Positions 36,606 to 47,489 of a DNA stretch of 64,000 nt are shown here, piece by piece (the stretch's first letter is position 1; each line of letters starts with the position of its first letter). Origin of the DNA: Pleurodeles waltl (lineage: Eukaryota > Chordata > Amphibia > Caudata > Salamandridae); contig NC_090448.1 in the NCBI RefSeq assembly GCF_031143425.1, forward strand, positions 531,978,313 to 532,042,312. Direction: 5' to 3'. The notes beneath the pieces were generated by a model, which saw only the letters and a list, made by a program, of their open reading frames with translations, was not told the origin of the DNA and made no database searches. Both the position numbers and the translations under genes were made by a program.

Positions 36606-37734
36606 AATTACTGGGAGTAGTCAAGTGCCTTGAGCACGGGGGCCGTGCACATGGCTTCTTTCAGGGAGTCAAAGGCTTTCTGACAAGCCTCTGTCTACTT
36701 CACCAACCTAGGTTGTTTCTGGGATGTCAGTTCTGTTAAGGGGGCTACTATGGTGCCATATCCCTTAAAGAATCTGCGGTAATACCTTGTGAGGTCTAAG
36801 AAAGCTCTCACCTCTGTTTGGGTTCTAGGTGGTTGCCAGGCCTTGATAGTTTCAATCTTGGCCTGGAGAGGCTGTACCTTGCCACCACCAACTAGGTGTC
36901 CAAAGTACACCACGGAACCCTGCCCAATCTGGCACTTACTGGCCTTGATGGTCAGGCCTGCCTGTTGCAGGGCCTGAAGCACCTCCTTGAGGTGGAGCAG
37001 GTGTTCCTCCCAGCTGGAACTGTAGACGACAATGTCATCTAGGTAGGCTGCCCAAAAGGCACCCTTTCCAGCTAGGACCCCGTTAACCAACCGTTGGAAG
37101 GTAGCAGGGGCATTTTTCAAACCAAAGGGCATTGCTCTGAACTGGTAATGGCCCTCAGAAGTGGAAAAAGCAGATCTCCCTTGAGCCCTTTTAGTCAAGG
37201 CGATCTTCCAGTACCCTGACGTGAGGTCAAAGGTACTAAGAAACTTGGCAGCGCTAAGTCTGTCTATGAGCTCATCAGTTCAGGGGATGGGGTGAGCATC
37301 TGTCTTTGTGACAGAGTTGAGACCCTGGTAGCCACGCAGAACCTACGTTCTGGCTTGGCACCAGGAGCAGCAGCCTTGGGAACCAACAACACTGGGCTGG
37401 ACCAGGGACTAATGGTCTTCTCTACAACCCCAAGAGCCAGCATCTTGGAAACTTCATCCTTGATGCTGGACCTCACTTTGTCTGACACCCTGTAAATTTT
37501 GTTCTTCACAGGTGGACTGTCTCCTGTGTCAATGTCGTGGACACACAAGTGTATGAGTCCAGGAGTGAGGGAGAACAGGGAAGAGAACTGCTCCAACAAC
37601 TCATAGCAGTCTCCCCTCTGATCTAGAGTCAGGGAGATTACCCCCTCCACTGACCCATCACCTTCCTTGGCAGAGAGGAGGTCGGGGAAAGGCTCACTCT
37701 CCTCTTCCATGCCTTCATCTGTCATTATAAGCAT
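36606..37734 (-). pseudogene. Gypsy reverse transcriptase, truncated before RNase H
   Basis: RT copies the element RNA into DNA. The 37734-37264 frame carries the amino part (KNKIYRVSDKVRSSIKDEV, then GVVEKTISPWSSPVLLVPK). The strand then continues in another frame with TFDLTSGYWKIAL (first catalytic Asp) and, in the 37198-36695 frame, MPFGLKNAPATFQRLVN and YLDDIVVYSSSWEEHL (the catalytic YLDD). This frame also has KCQIGQGSVVYFGHLV and RAFLDLTRYYRRFFKGY. The RNase H start (KAFDSLKEAM, then DYSQ-FIV) follows and is cut off at about 36605, exactly where LTR sequence begins. At least two frame changes and two stops are present. Confidence 0.92.
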
Positions 37735-37799
37735 GCTGATCCCAGACCTCTCAAAATGAGACTTCAGTCTGTTGTGGTGGGTGTCTATGGGTCTTGAGG

Positions 37800-38640
37800 T
37801 CCACTAGGAAAGTGGCCTCCCCGTTTGCTCCTTGACTTCAAATGGGCCAGTCTAGCAGTTCTGGAGAGCTCTAGGCTCTCCTGGCTCCACCACCCATACT
37901 TTGTCTCCAGGTGAGAATTCTGCCAGAGTGGCCTTCTGGTCATACCACTCCTTCATCACCTCTTGACTGACCTCAAGGTTGCTCTTGGCCTGTTTCCAGA
38001 AACGCTGTGTCTGGTTGCAGAGGGGCAGCATGTAACTGACCACATCCTGGGGAGGTTTCTTGGGAGCTTTCTCCCATCCCTCCTTGACTATGCTTAGTGG
38101 TCCCCTGACAGGGTAACCATAGAGATGTTCAAAGGGGCTGAACCCCACCCCTATCTGGAGCACCTCCCTATAAGCAAAGAGAAGGCATGGTAAGAGGACA
38201 TCCCACTTACGTCTCATGGCCTAACGTATGCCAGTGATCATGCCTTTCAGGGTCCTGTTGAATCTCTCAGCAAGCCCATTGGTTTGAGGATGGTAAGGGG
38301 TGGTAAAAAGAGTAGGTTACCCCACACTCGTCCCACATGGACTGCATGTACCCTGGCATGAAGTTTGTGCCTCTGTCAGACATAACCTCCTTTTGGAACC
38401 CCACATGGATAAATATTCCCATCAGAGCTCCGGTCACCACTGGTGCAGTCACTGTCCTCAGAGGGATTGCCTCTGGATAGCGGGTGACATGGTCCACCAA
38501 AACCAGGATAAACCTGTTGCCTAGGGTGGTTTTGGGGTCCAAGGAACCAATGACGTCGATGCCCACCCTTTCAAAGGGGGTGCCAATGACGGGGATTAGG
38601 ATCAGGGGGGCCTTCAGCCTTTTTCCTGTCTACCCACTAG
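37800..38640 (-). pseudogene. Gypsy integrase core and carboxy-terminal domain, upstream of RT
   Basis: Integrase joins cDNA ends to host DNA. The 38566-38267 frame begins GIDVIGSLDPKTTLGNRF (first catalytic Asp) and includes VMSDRGTNFMPGYM (second Asp). A one-base indel in the T run near 38308 shifts frame, after which the strand reads TNGLAERFNRTLKGMI (catalytic Glu). After a TAG the 38217-37852 frame continues with LPCLLFAYREV and FSPFEHLYGYPVRGPL, then a GPF-type tail (PGDKVWVV, WTGPFEV). From there the strand runs straight into the RT leader without an LTR between, so the IN-RT order is original. The copy is inactive. Confidence 0.92.
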
Positions 38641-38679
38641 CCTGGGAGGTTGGGCAGGCTCTACAGAAATTATCTAAGG

Positions 38680-39237
38680 CTACCCGCATTCTAGAACAAT
38701 GGAAGTGGGTGACAAGCCTGGCAAAGGTCTTGTCTTGCCCCAATGTACTGCCAGGGGGATGTCGTGAGCCAGGCCCAGTAGGAAGGCCAGGTAACACTGG
38801 GCGACCACCAGCACACGTGCTGCCCCAGCGGCTGGAACCTTAGGCTCACTGTAGAGGAGATAATTCTCCCAATATATGTGGTAATCGCCAGAGGCTTCAC
38901 CTGCTGCTTGGGCCGAGGCCTGTTGCCTCTGATCCTCAAGAGTGGGGCACTTCTTCTGCGCTTTGCAGAACTCCTCCCTGGTTGGCCCGCCCTCCACTTG
39001 CCAGCCAGCAAGCTCAGGCAGGTTACCCAGGTCGGCAATATCCTCCCCAGTTGGCTCAGGGGCCTCCTCTTCTGGGACCCCGTCAACCACCGTGGGAATA
39101 TCTGGGGTTGGTTTCCTGTGACCCTTCCTCTGTGCAGCTGTCTGGGCCATTGTTCCACGCTCCAGATGCCCTTGACTTCCTTCCCGGGCAGCCATGGACT
39201 GTGTGGTCATGCAGACCCATTCAGGCAAACCTAACAT
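38680..39237 (-). pseudogene. Pol linker and integrase zinc-binding region
   Basis: The 185-codon frame starts with a Pro/Glu-rich linker and ends with the integrase amino domain. REEFCKAQKKCPTLEDQR matches the usual block before the HHCC finger. It is followed by LLYSEPKVP and LGLAHDIPLAVHWGKT, in which H-x-H of the finger is visible (AHDIPLAVH; family LAHDIPLAGH). The Cys pair that should follow is lost after a frame change at about 38680. Confidence 0.75.
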
Positions 39238-39239
39238 CT

Positions 39240-39490
39240 GCAGGTGGGATCTGAGCTTTTCCTCCTTCCAGGCAGTGTGCTAAAGATCATTGCCTTACAG
39301 ACAATCTACAGGCATGGCAGGACTCACAGTTACTTTTAAAGTACCAGAGACCCCTCCTCTCAAAGGGAACCAGAGCGACTGGCAGGTGCTCTCAGGATTA
39401 TCAGCGACTATGACCTGGTGGAATGTATTAGGGATGACTTGCTCTGCTGCACCAGCTGACCTCTGCTTGAGACCCAGCCAGAGACATGTT
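39240..39490 (-). pseudogene. Aspartic protease carboxy-terminal remnant
   Basis: The minus strand reads LRGGVSGTLKVTVSPAMPVD followed by CL-GNDL and then HTAWKEEKL, with stops. This corresponds to the end of a retroelement protease (the PVDCLLGNDL-type block). The DTG active-site part and gag are absent, apparently deleted between here and the 5' LTR. About 150 bases next to the LTR (39490-39642) are unassigned leader sequence. Confidence 0.6.
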
Positions 39491-39621
39491 GAATGAGGAT
39501 TTAGTTAAAAATCAGGCAGAGAATAAAATTGCAAAAGAAGATAGATTATCAAGTTGACCTTCAACTGTGGGTACGTAGTGTACAGGTAGCTACTGTATGT
39601 CACTACACAAATACAAGTCCT

Positions 39622-39641
39622 ATTCTCACCGCAGATCACCA
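39622..39641 (-). promoter_or_regulatory. Candidate tRNA primer-binding site
   Basis: One base inside the 5' LTR boundary the minus strand reads TGGTGATCTGCGGTGAG. Primer-binding sites of LTR elements begin TGG, complementary to the tRNA CCA end, and sit 0-5 bases from the LTR. The tRNA species was not identified. Confidence 0.4.
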
Positions 39642-39642
39642 A

Positions 39643-41811
39643 TGTTTGAAATGGGGTCTTTGGGTGGCAGTCAGGTTACCCCCTGTCCAAGCAAGGATCC
39701 TCACTCTAGTCAGGGTAAGTCACACACAATCCAAATTATCCTGTGCCCACCCTCTGGTAGCTTCGCACTGAGCAGTCAGGCTTAACTTTGAAGGCAATGT
39801 GTAAAGTATTGTTTGCAATAAATAATGCAATAACACAGTATAATACCACAAAAATTCACCACACAGTGTTTCGAAAAATATAGAATATTTATCTGGATAA
39901 ATGCTTGTCAAAACGATCAAAAGTTGATAAGCACATGTTGAAATATCACTTCAGAGAATGATAAAGAGTCTTTAGTCTTAAAAAAGAAACAAGTGTCTCT
40001 TGCAGGCACAAAGTACTGGGTTTGCGTTCAAATTCTCTGCAAGGGACCGCAGAGGAGGAGATGCGTGGAAAACGGGGAGGTGTGTGTCGTTTTCTCCGGG
40101 TGCACACAGAGGATGCGTCAATAATTTTCCATGCAGGGAAGGCTTTGTGTCGATTTCCGGTGCGCGGACTTGGATCCTCTTCGGGTTGCGGGGTTTTCGG
40201 ATGCCCTGGGGACGATGCAAAGAAACCCTGGGCGTGCAGGACGAAGTCACAGGAGTTGAATCGATCCGGTGGGCGATGTGGGGAAATTTCTATCGCACGG
40301 CAGGCGTTGCGTCGATTCTTCTCGCAGGAAATAGGGCTGCATCGTTCCGGCTCGGCTATGCATCGATCCAGTGGGCTGTGCATCGAAGTTGGGGTCGAAA
40401 CGATGGCGCTGCGTTGATCTCCTCTTGGGGAACTGGGCTGCATCGTTCTGGTTCGGCGTGCAGTGATTTTCTCACCGCGATGCAAGCTGTGCGTCGTTTC
40501 TGGCAGGCTGTGCATCAAATGTTCACTGCACAAGGAGTTCTTTGCAGGAGGAAGTCTTTTTGGTTCTGAGACTTCAAGGAACAGGAGGCAAGTTCTATCC
40601 CAGCCCTTTAAGAGCACTTCTCAGCAGAGCCGGAGGGCAAGAAGGCAGCAGGGCAACATCAGGGCAGCAGTCCTTTGGCAGACAAGCAGTCAGGTGAGTC
40701 CTTTGGGCAGCCAGGCAGTTCCTCTTGGCAGGTTGCAGGGTCTGGTTCAAAGTTTCTTCACCAGGGTTATCTTGTTCAGAAGTGTCTGAGTTGGTAGGGT
40801 CAGAGGCCCTGTTTGAATACCCAAATGTGCCTTTGAAGTGGGGGAGACTTCTAAGAGTGGCTTAGTTCCATCCTGTCTGCCAGGGTCCCAGTAGGGGGTT
40901 TGGCAGTCCATTGTGTGAGGGCAGGCTAATGTCCTTTCAAATGTAAGTGTCAGGCCCTCCACCTTCCCAGCCCAGGAAGACCCATTCAGGATGCAGATGT
41001 ACGCAGGTGTGACTGAGCATCCTGTGTTTGGGGTTGTCTGAGTGGAATGCACAAGGGAGCTGTCAAGTAACCTAGCCAGATGTGGATTGTAAGGCGCAGA
41101 AGGATTTAAGTGCAGAGAAATGCTCACTTTCTAAAAGTGGCATTTCTAAAATAGTAATATTAAATCCAACTTCACTAGTCAGCAGGATTTTGTATTACAA
41201 TTCTGTCCATACTAAATACAACCTTGTTACTCATTTCAGATCAGAATCTACCACTCAAACAGTATATGAGGGTAGTCCTAATATTAGCCTATGAAAGGAG
41301 CAGGCCTCACAGCAGTGTAAAACAAATTACACAGGTATGTCCTGCCTTTTACCTACATACCACCCTGCCCTAAGGGTTATCTAGGGCCTACCTTAGGGGT
41401 GAATTATATGTAGCAAGAGGGGAGTTTAAGGCTTGGCAAGTACTTTTAAATGCAAAGTCGAAGTGGCAGTGAAACTGCACACACGGCCTTGCAATGGCAG
41501 GCCTGAGGCATGGTTAAGGGGCCTCTTATGTGGGTTGAACAATCAGTGGTGCAGGCCGACTAGTATCATTTAATCTACAGGCCCAGGACACATGTAGTGC
41601 ACTTTACGGAGGACTTACAAGTAGATAAAATAAGCCAATTAGGTATGAACCAATGTCACCATGTTTTAAGGGAGAGAGCAAATGCAAATTAGCACTGGTT
41701 AGCAGTGGTAAAGTGTGCAGAGTCCTAAAACCAGAAAAAACAGTGTCCAAAAAGTGGAGGGAGGCAGACAAAAAGTTAGGGGTGACCACCCTAAGGCTGT
41801 CAGGTCTAACA
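39643..41811 (-). repeat. 5' LTR, complete
   Basis: This LTR is 2169 bp with TGTTAGA/TC(T)AACA-type termini. One base at the inner end has changed (TGTTTGAAAT against TGTTAGAAAT). It aligns over its length with the solo LTR at 16063-18140 and with the truncated partner at 35182-36604. It contains the CpG-rich repeat block at about 40080-40510. A 223-codon minus-strand frame and a 189-codon plus-strand frame cross this block. Neither resembles a known protein, and both are explained by the repeated GC-rich words. Confidence 0.93.
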
Positions 41812-42975
41812 CTAGCTCTGCCATTTACTCTTGAAAGAGATCAAAGATGTGAGAATGGTGTTCCAACATGTAAAGCTCCCGGTTACAATGGTCTCCCTAT
41901 GGAATTTTGATGAGTGATACTAAGATAGATTGCCACTGCACTTACAGACACTGTTTGCGGCGTACACTACCTCCAACCTTATGCAAGTCCATATTGCTAA
42001 TATTATTAAAACCAGGCAAAAAGCCTCCATAAGGCAAATCGTATCTCCCACTGTCTCTACTCAGTTGCGATACTAAAATGTTAGCTAAATTGATTGAAAA
42101 TGTATTTAATCTTCTGTTACTAGATCTACCAGGACTGGTGAGACCAGATCAGTCTGGTTTTATCCCAGGACACTCCACTGTTTGCACTAATGAAGGATCG
42201 CAACCCAGCACTTGATCTGATGGTTGTCTTTCTGGATGCCTGTAAGGCGTTTGATTCCCTAGAAAGGGGATCTATATTTACCATTCAAACCAGAATGGGT
42301 CGACTATGTTCATTTTTTGAGTGGATTAAATTATTATGTACCTCCCTTGCTATTAGGATTCAGATTGAAAGCCAAATGTCATGCCACGTTTGTATCTCTA
42401 GGGATAATATGCAGGGATGCCATTTACCTCAGTCCTATTTGCTTTTTCTCTAGAGCCCAGGCAGCCAAATTATGACAGCACAACGAACATCATGCCTTCA
42501 AATACACCACAGAAGGGATCATTTCATCACTCGATGCTGACGATATGACCATTGACCTCAGTAATCCTGGAGGGTGCCTGGCTGAGATACTGAGAGAATA
42601 TCTCAGATTTGGGGCTCTAACTTGGATCACCATTAATTGGAGTAAATTTCAAATATTTTCTCTTATGGAAGGTGCTATCTTCTTCACCCCAGTTTTCCCA
42701 CTTGAATGGCGCAACAGATCCGTCAAGTACCTTGGATTCTGGATGAACCAAGCCATGGAGAAGGTTATAAGGAAGAACTATGGCCATACAATGCATCAAG
42801 TGTCTGCACTAATCAATTATTGGGTGGCCATTCCCCTGTCCTTAGCAGGTAAAATAGGACTAAAAAAATGGTGCTCCCACCCAAGTTGTTGTATCTGTTT
42901 AGTAACATTCCAATTCCAATCGGGAAATTCCATATCTGCAGATCCACTCTCAATTTATTATACTGACTTGGGCAA
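41812..42975 (+). pseudogene. Decayed L1-like ORF2 reverse transcriptase fragment
   Basis: The plus-strand pieces in three frames follow the RT order. They are CKAPGYNGLPMEF (near 41890), MLAKLIENVFNLLLLDLPGL then PDQSGFIPGHST (about 42078-42180), FLDACKAFDSLERG (first catalytic motif), LDADDMTIDL (second box, YADD degraded) and KYLGFWMNQAMEK with SLAGKIGL. The KAFDSLE wording resembles the L1-like element at 14.9-22.2 kb, so the two may be one family. The fragment was split from its left part by insertion of the LTR element. Confidence 0.8.
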
Positions 42976-43273
42976 ATAAACAATCTATGACTGGGCGGCG
43001 GAGTCTCGGGACGTCGGGAGACAACTTTGGGAGGTGTTGTCGACCCCTATCTGGAACTTACCTCTTCTTGGACTTCTGATAGAGGACTTGTCTGTGTTTG
43101 ATGGGTACCTGTTGTGCTCTTTGGTTTAGTTATTTTGTGCTCCTCCTAGAGGTCTTATGTGCTATTATCATGGCCCTCCTTCTCCGGAGGGCTCGCTTCT
43201 TCATGGGCCGTCTCCTGCTGCCCCACTGGGAGGGACACCGCCCAGGGTTATACTCACACACCTACTTATGTAA

Positions 43274-46200
43274 TTAAAATCTCTAAGTCTTAACGTCAGG
43301 GGCCTTAATAGTCTTACAAAGAGGTTGGTGATCCTCTCTGCTCTAGAGAGATCTGAGAGCCACATCTACCTGCTGCAAGAGACGCATTTGTTGGCCGCAG
43401 ACACATATCGTATGCGTTCCAGATAGTTTCCCTGTCAGTTTTGGTCCTCCACCCCTATGAAGCATGCGGGGGTGGCGATCTTGATATCGAAAGCTTTTTC
43501 TGGGGAGGTAGTCGCCAATATACAAGAGGTCAGGGGGAGGTTTCTGGCCCTTACACTGTGCGTAGAATCATTCCACTTCACAGTTGCTACGTTATATGCC
43601 CCCAATGCGCAGCAAGAAACATTCATGAGGCAGGCTATATCCCCGATGCTTACTACTCTGGACAGGGCTATCCTTATAGGTGGGGACTTCAATATGGTCA
43701 TGGATAACGATCTAGACCGATCTGGACACCACTACGGGCAGAACGGGGCACTGTTATCTGCGGGGAGACAGTGGTTGGCTGACTGTGATCTTGATGATGT
43801 ATGGCGGTGGGCGCATCCGACTCTCCAGGACTACTCGTTTTATTCGGCGTCTGCCAAGACTTATACGCGCATAGATGTTTTTCTGGCCTCCTCGGAGTTT
43901 CGTTCCCGAGTCAGGGAGACCTCGATTGAGCCTAGTGCTCTGACAGATCATGCCCCCATAACATTGGTGGCCCGCCTTGAAGGGGAGCGAGCCCGGGTCC
44001 TGGGGTGGCTCTTCCAGGACACAATGCTGCAGTCCCGGTCGGTGGAAGAAGCGTTGCGGCGGGTGATCCTGGATTACGTCAGACACAATGATAATGGGGA
44101 GACTAGCCTAGCAACACTTTGGGAGGCGTTGAAAGCAGTCATACGTGGGGAGGTGATCTCACTTTCGGCCAAAGAAAATAAAGCTAGAAGAGAGCAGAGA
44201 GCGGTGTTAGAGCAGAAGGTGTCAGCACTAGAGCGCTCCCACAAACATACTGGCACCCCTAGAGTTTGGAGGGAATTGGAGAAGATGCGTCATCAGTTGA
44301 AGAGACTGGATTGGGACCGAGCGGAGTATGCCATAGCCCGGCTCAAACTCAAATTCTATGTAGGGGGTAACCGATGTGGGAAACTTTTGGCTCATAAGTT
44401 GAGGGCTCAGCGCTCTGCCAATGCCATCAAGATGGTGCGCTCACCCGACCGGGGTGAGGGGCGGACCGATAGGCAAATTGCTGCGGTTATTGCAGATTTT
44501 TACAGAGAGCTATATGCGGCAGATTCGGTCCCTAGCACTGATCCATCCCCGTATCTCGCGAACTGTCAGGTTGTGCCGCTCCGCGAGCAAGATGCGGAGT
44601 GCCTTGACCAACCCATACGGATAGAGGAGGTGATCTCGGCAGTCTCCCGTCTTAAGGTCGGGAAGTCTCCTGGCCCGGACGGCTTCACTGCGCTCTTTTA
44701 TAAGACCTTCTGTCCAGAGTTGGCCCCAATCCTTTCGCGGCTCTTTAACTCTTTCCTCACAACGAAGGCCCTCAGTCCCAGCATGTTGGAGGCCACTATC
44801 ACGGTCATCCACAAACCTGGGAAGAATCCGGAGGACTGCGGCTTATATCGACCCATCTCGCTCCTAAATATAGATGCCAAGGTATTCACGGGCATCCTGG
44901 CGCAGCGCCTTAATCCTTTTAAGCCTGGACTTATTGACCCGGAATAGGTGGGCTTCATACCCCACCGACAGTGCGGAGACAACACGAAGCAGCTTTTACA
45001 CTTAATAGACAAAACGAACAGGTCCCACAGAGAGGCGCTCCTCCTCTTCATAGATGCGGAGAAGGCGTTCGATAGGGTGCATTGGCCCTATCTCTTCCGA
45101 GTGTTGGAGCGCTTTGGGGTTGGACCGGCGCTCCTGACCTGGATTAAATGCATATATCAGGAGCCCAAGGCAGCGGTCTGCATCAATGGGACTCTGTCAT
45201 TGCCGTTTCTGATACGGCGGGGAACGCAGCAGGGGTGTCTGCTCTCCCCGCTTTTGTTCGCTCTGTATATGGAGCCTCTGGCGCAGCATCTCCGCGACGA
45301 CCCCCACGTTAAATTTGGGGGAGATCATCATCTCATTAGTCTATATGCAGATGATATGATTCTTACTTTGGCAGAACCCATGGTCTCGTTACCTGCGCTT
45401 ATGGACGCCCTCAATACCTTTGGCAGGGTCTCGGGGTTTAAAGTGAACACACAGAAGTCTCAAGTCCTAAATTTGTCAGTCCTCCCGGAGCATGAGGAGG
45501 CCCTCCGTTCTAGAAACCCCTTCATATGGACAGCGACACATATCCTGTACTTAGGTATAGCGTTGGCCACTTCGGCAGCTAAGACGGTTAGCTTGAATTA
45601 CGCCTCCCTCTCTAGGGAGATTTTGAAGGACCTAGGACACTGGGGGAAACAAAAGCTTTCCTGGTTTGGTAGGGTGTCTGCGGTTAAGATGACGGTTTTG
45701 CCACACATACTCTTTTTTTTTCAGATGCTTCCTCTGGCTCCACCGCCTCATACTATTGCAATGCTTCAAGTGGCGATTTTGAAGTTTATATGGGATGGGA
45801 GGCCAGCACGGATACCGCGCCGCACATTGTAACATTCTAAGGAGGAGGGAGGATTGGTGGTCCCCTGCCTGCTGAGGTATTACCAAGCAGCTCAGTTGCG
45901 CTTTCTGCTAGAGTGGAGCCGTCCATTTACGGAAAAGCATTGGTGCTTTATGGACCAGGTGGTGGCTGGGACCCACATATGGAAGGAGCCTTGGTTCTGA
46001 CGTAGGCATAGAGCACAGGGGCTTTATTCATCCCCGATCACAAGTGCGACCCTCCGAGTATGGGATGCGGTGGTGGTCAGAAACGGTCTGACGACCTTCC
46101 CCTCTCCCATGTCACCGATTTGTGAGAACCCGGACTTCGCCCCAGGTTTGCCGTCAGAGAGCTTTCGTCGTTGGTACGAGGGGGGTTGCAGAAGAGTGGG

Positions 46201-46918
46201 GAGTTTATTTGATGCGGATGGAGTAATTCCCTTTTGATCAGATGAGAGAGGATTACAGATTCGAGGAGGCTGACAGGTTGACATACTATCAGGTCCGACA
46301 TTGGGCTCTCCAGCCGGCGGTCAGGCCCCTGGTGGGTAGAGCGCTTACGCCTTTTGAGAAATGGCTCCTGATGAAGAATGATGATAAACGGGTGATATCG
46401 GAACTGTATAGACTCTTGCAGGGGGTAGCACATCCGTTGAAAACCACGGGACAGTAGAGATGGGAGGAAGAGTTGGGGCGGGAGTTGGCGTAGGAGGAGT
46501 GGGAGAGTGTCCAGTATAGAGCACACCACACAGCGTATAGCACGTCGGGGGCAGAGACAGCTTATAAGCTGGCAACATACTGGTATTATACACCGGCTAG
46601 GGTGCATGCATGAGACCCATCTAAATCGAGGATCTGTATGAGGGGATGTGGCAACACGGGCACACTTATACATCTGCTATGGCACTGTCCCAAGCTCAAT
46701 AGATTTTGGAAGGGCATCCTTGACGATATAGACAGAGTATTTCACACAGAGATTCCTAGACTTCCTGCATATGTTATACTGGGTTTACCCAACCCCTGCG
46801 CCTGCCCCCTTCGCTCGTTGAGAGGCCGGCAGATGGCCCTTGCTCTTAATGCAGCACATCAGACGATCTTAGCTTTGTGGGGCTCGGATAGGGTCCCAAC
46901 TTATTCCTCCTAGCTCCA
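43274..46918 (+). pseudogene. L1-like ORF2 (endonuclease-RT), several stops
   Basis: ORF2 nicks DNA and copies its RNA. The frame opens with LSLNVRGLNSL (43283 on) and LLQETHL, then meets a TAG at 43424. The 43457-44947 stretch (496 codons) holds VATLYAPNAQQE, LIGGDFNMVMD, RIDVFLAS and LTDHAPI (endonuclease), then GKSPGPDGF and RPISLLNIDAK (RT). After a single in-frame TAG (44945) the 44948-45832 stretch gives FIDAEKAFDRV, GTQQGCLLSP and LYADDMILTL, all intact. Further lesions are TAA 45830, TGA 45998, one extra T near 46232 and a few stops. The end then returns with CGNTGTLIHLLWHCPKLNRFW-like Cys/His knuckle sequence (46650-46710). All key catalytic motifs survive. Confidence 0.92.
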
Positions 46919-47480
46919 TAAGCTTTGGTTCATCCTTGCGATGGAGAAACTAACACTGGTATCTTGGCAGAGGGCAGAGGAGGCATCCACGCTTTGGAGA
47001 CTCTTCATTCAGATTCTTTCCACGGAATTCAGCAAAGTGACTTGCCCTGCCTATCTAGGGGTTCTGGGGCTACTGGAGATGTCCGAAGGTGGGGGGTCGT
47101 TGGGCAGAGCTGGAGGGTGATGGGGTTGGAGGGCCTCCTGTGGGGAATGCAGAGCGGAGGGTGGCGGGATGGAGAGGCATTGCTGCAGGTTGTGTGGGGG
47201 GAGCACTGTTTTGTTATTTTGTTTTTGTTTGTTTCTGTGCTTTCCAGTCTTATTATGGACTGGTTCCCTGGTCACTGGTAACACAGGCACCAGCTCCAGT
47301 GGTTGGGTTGAAGGGGACAACAGCTTTTGTTTGTCTTTGTCAATTAGCCCCTCTGCCTAGTCCTGCCTTTGATATGCATGACAGGGGTTACTGGTCTGCA
47401 TTCATTGCTGCCTGCCGACATGGTTGTAGGCACAGAGTTTTGTATGTGGTTCTCATGCATTTTATATACCAATAAACAGA
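46919..47480 (+). other. 3' untranslated region of the L1-like LINE
   Basis: A G-rich, then T-rich non-coding tail runs from the ORF2 stop to ACCAATAAACAG, which holds a polyadenylation signal. Overlapping open frames here on both strands are not coding. Confidence 0.55.
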
Positions 47481-47489
47481 TTTGATCCA

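Larger units (their letters stand above)
35182..41811 (-). mobile_element. Gmr1-like Ty3/Gypsy retrotransposon with deletions
   Basis: This is an LTR retrotransposon on the minus strand. Its parts are a 5' LTR (41811-39643), an internal region (39642-36605) and a 5'-truncated 3' LTR (36604-35182). The outer ends are TGTTAGAAAT and AGGTCTAACA on the plus strand. The flanks CCAGC (35177-35181) and CTAGC (41812-41816) look like a 5-bp duplication with one change. The internal region reads protease end, integrase, then reverse transcriptase. Gag and most of RNase H are missing. Putting integrase before RT is unusual for Gypsy elements and is the hallmark of the Gmr1 group described in deuterostomes. 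Confidence 0.9.
42976..47480 (+). mobile_element. Younger L1-like LINE, ORF2 with 3' region
   Basis: A GC-richer unit follows the older L1 fragment. It has an ORF2 from 43274 to 46918 and a 3' untranslated region ending near an AATAAA at about 47471-47476. ORF1 is not visible, so the copy is probably 5' truncated just ahead of ORF2. The left boundary near 42976 is set by a change in composition and by the end of the older RT similarity. No target duplication was found. Far fewer lesions than in the 15-22 kb element indicate a younger age. Confidence 0.8.

Noticed and set aside
36605..38640. IN-before-RT order as an assembly rearrangement
   Set aside because: The integrase tail runs straight into the RT leader on one strand with no gap or foreign sequence, as expected for a Gmr1-type pol. 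Still worth confirming in other copies.
39946..40617. 223-codon minus-strand open frame in the 5' LTR
   Set aside because: It has the same compositional cause, is low in hydrophobic-core pattern, is not conserved in the solo LTR and resembles no known protein.
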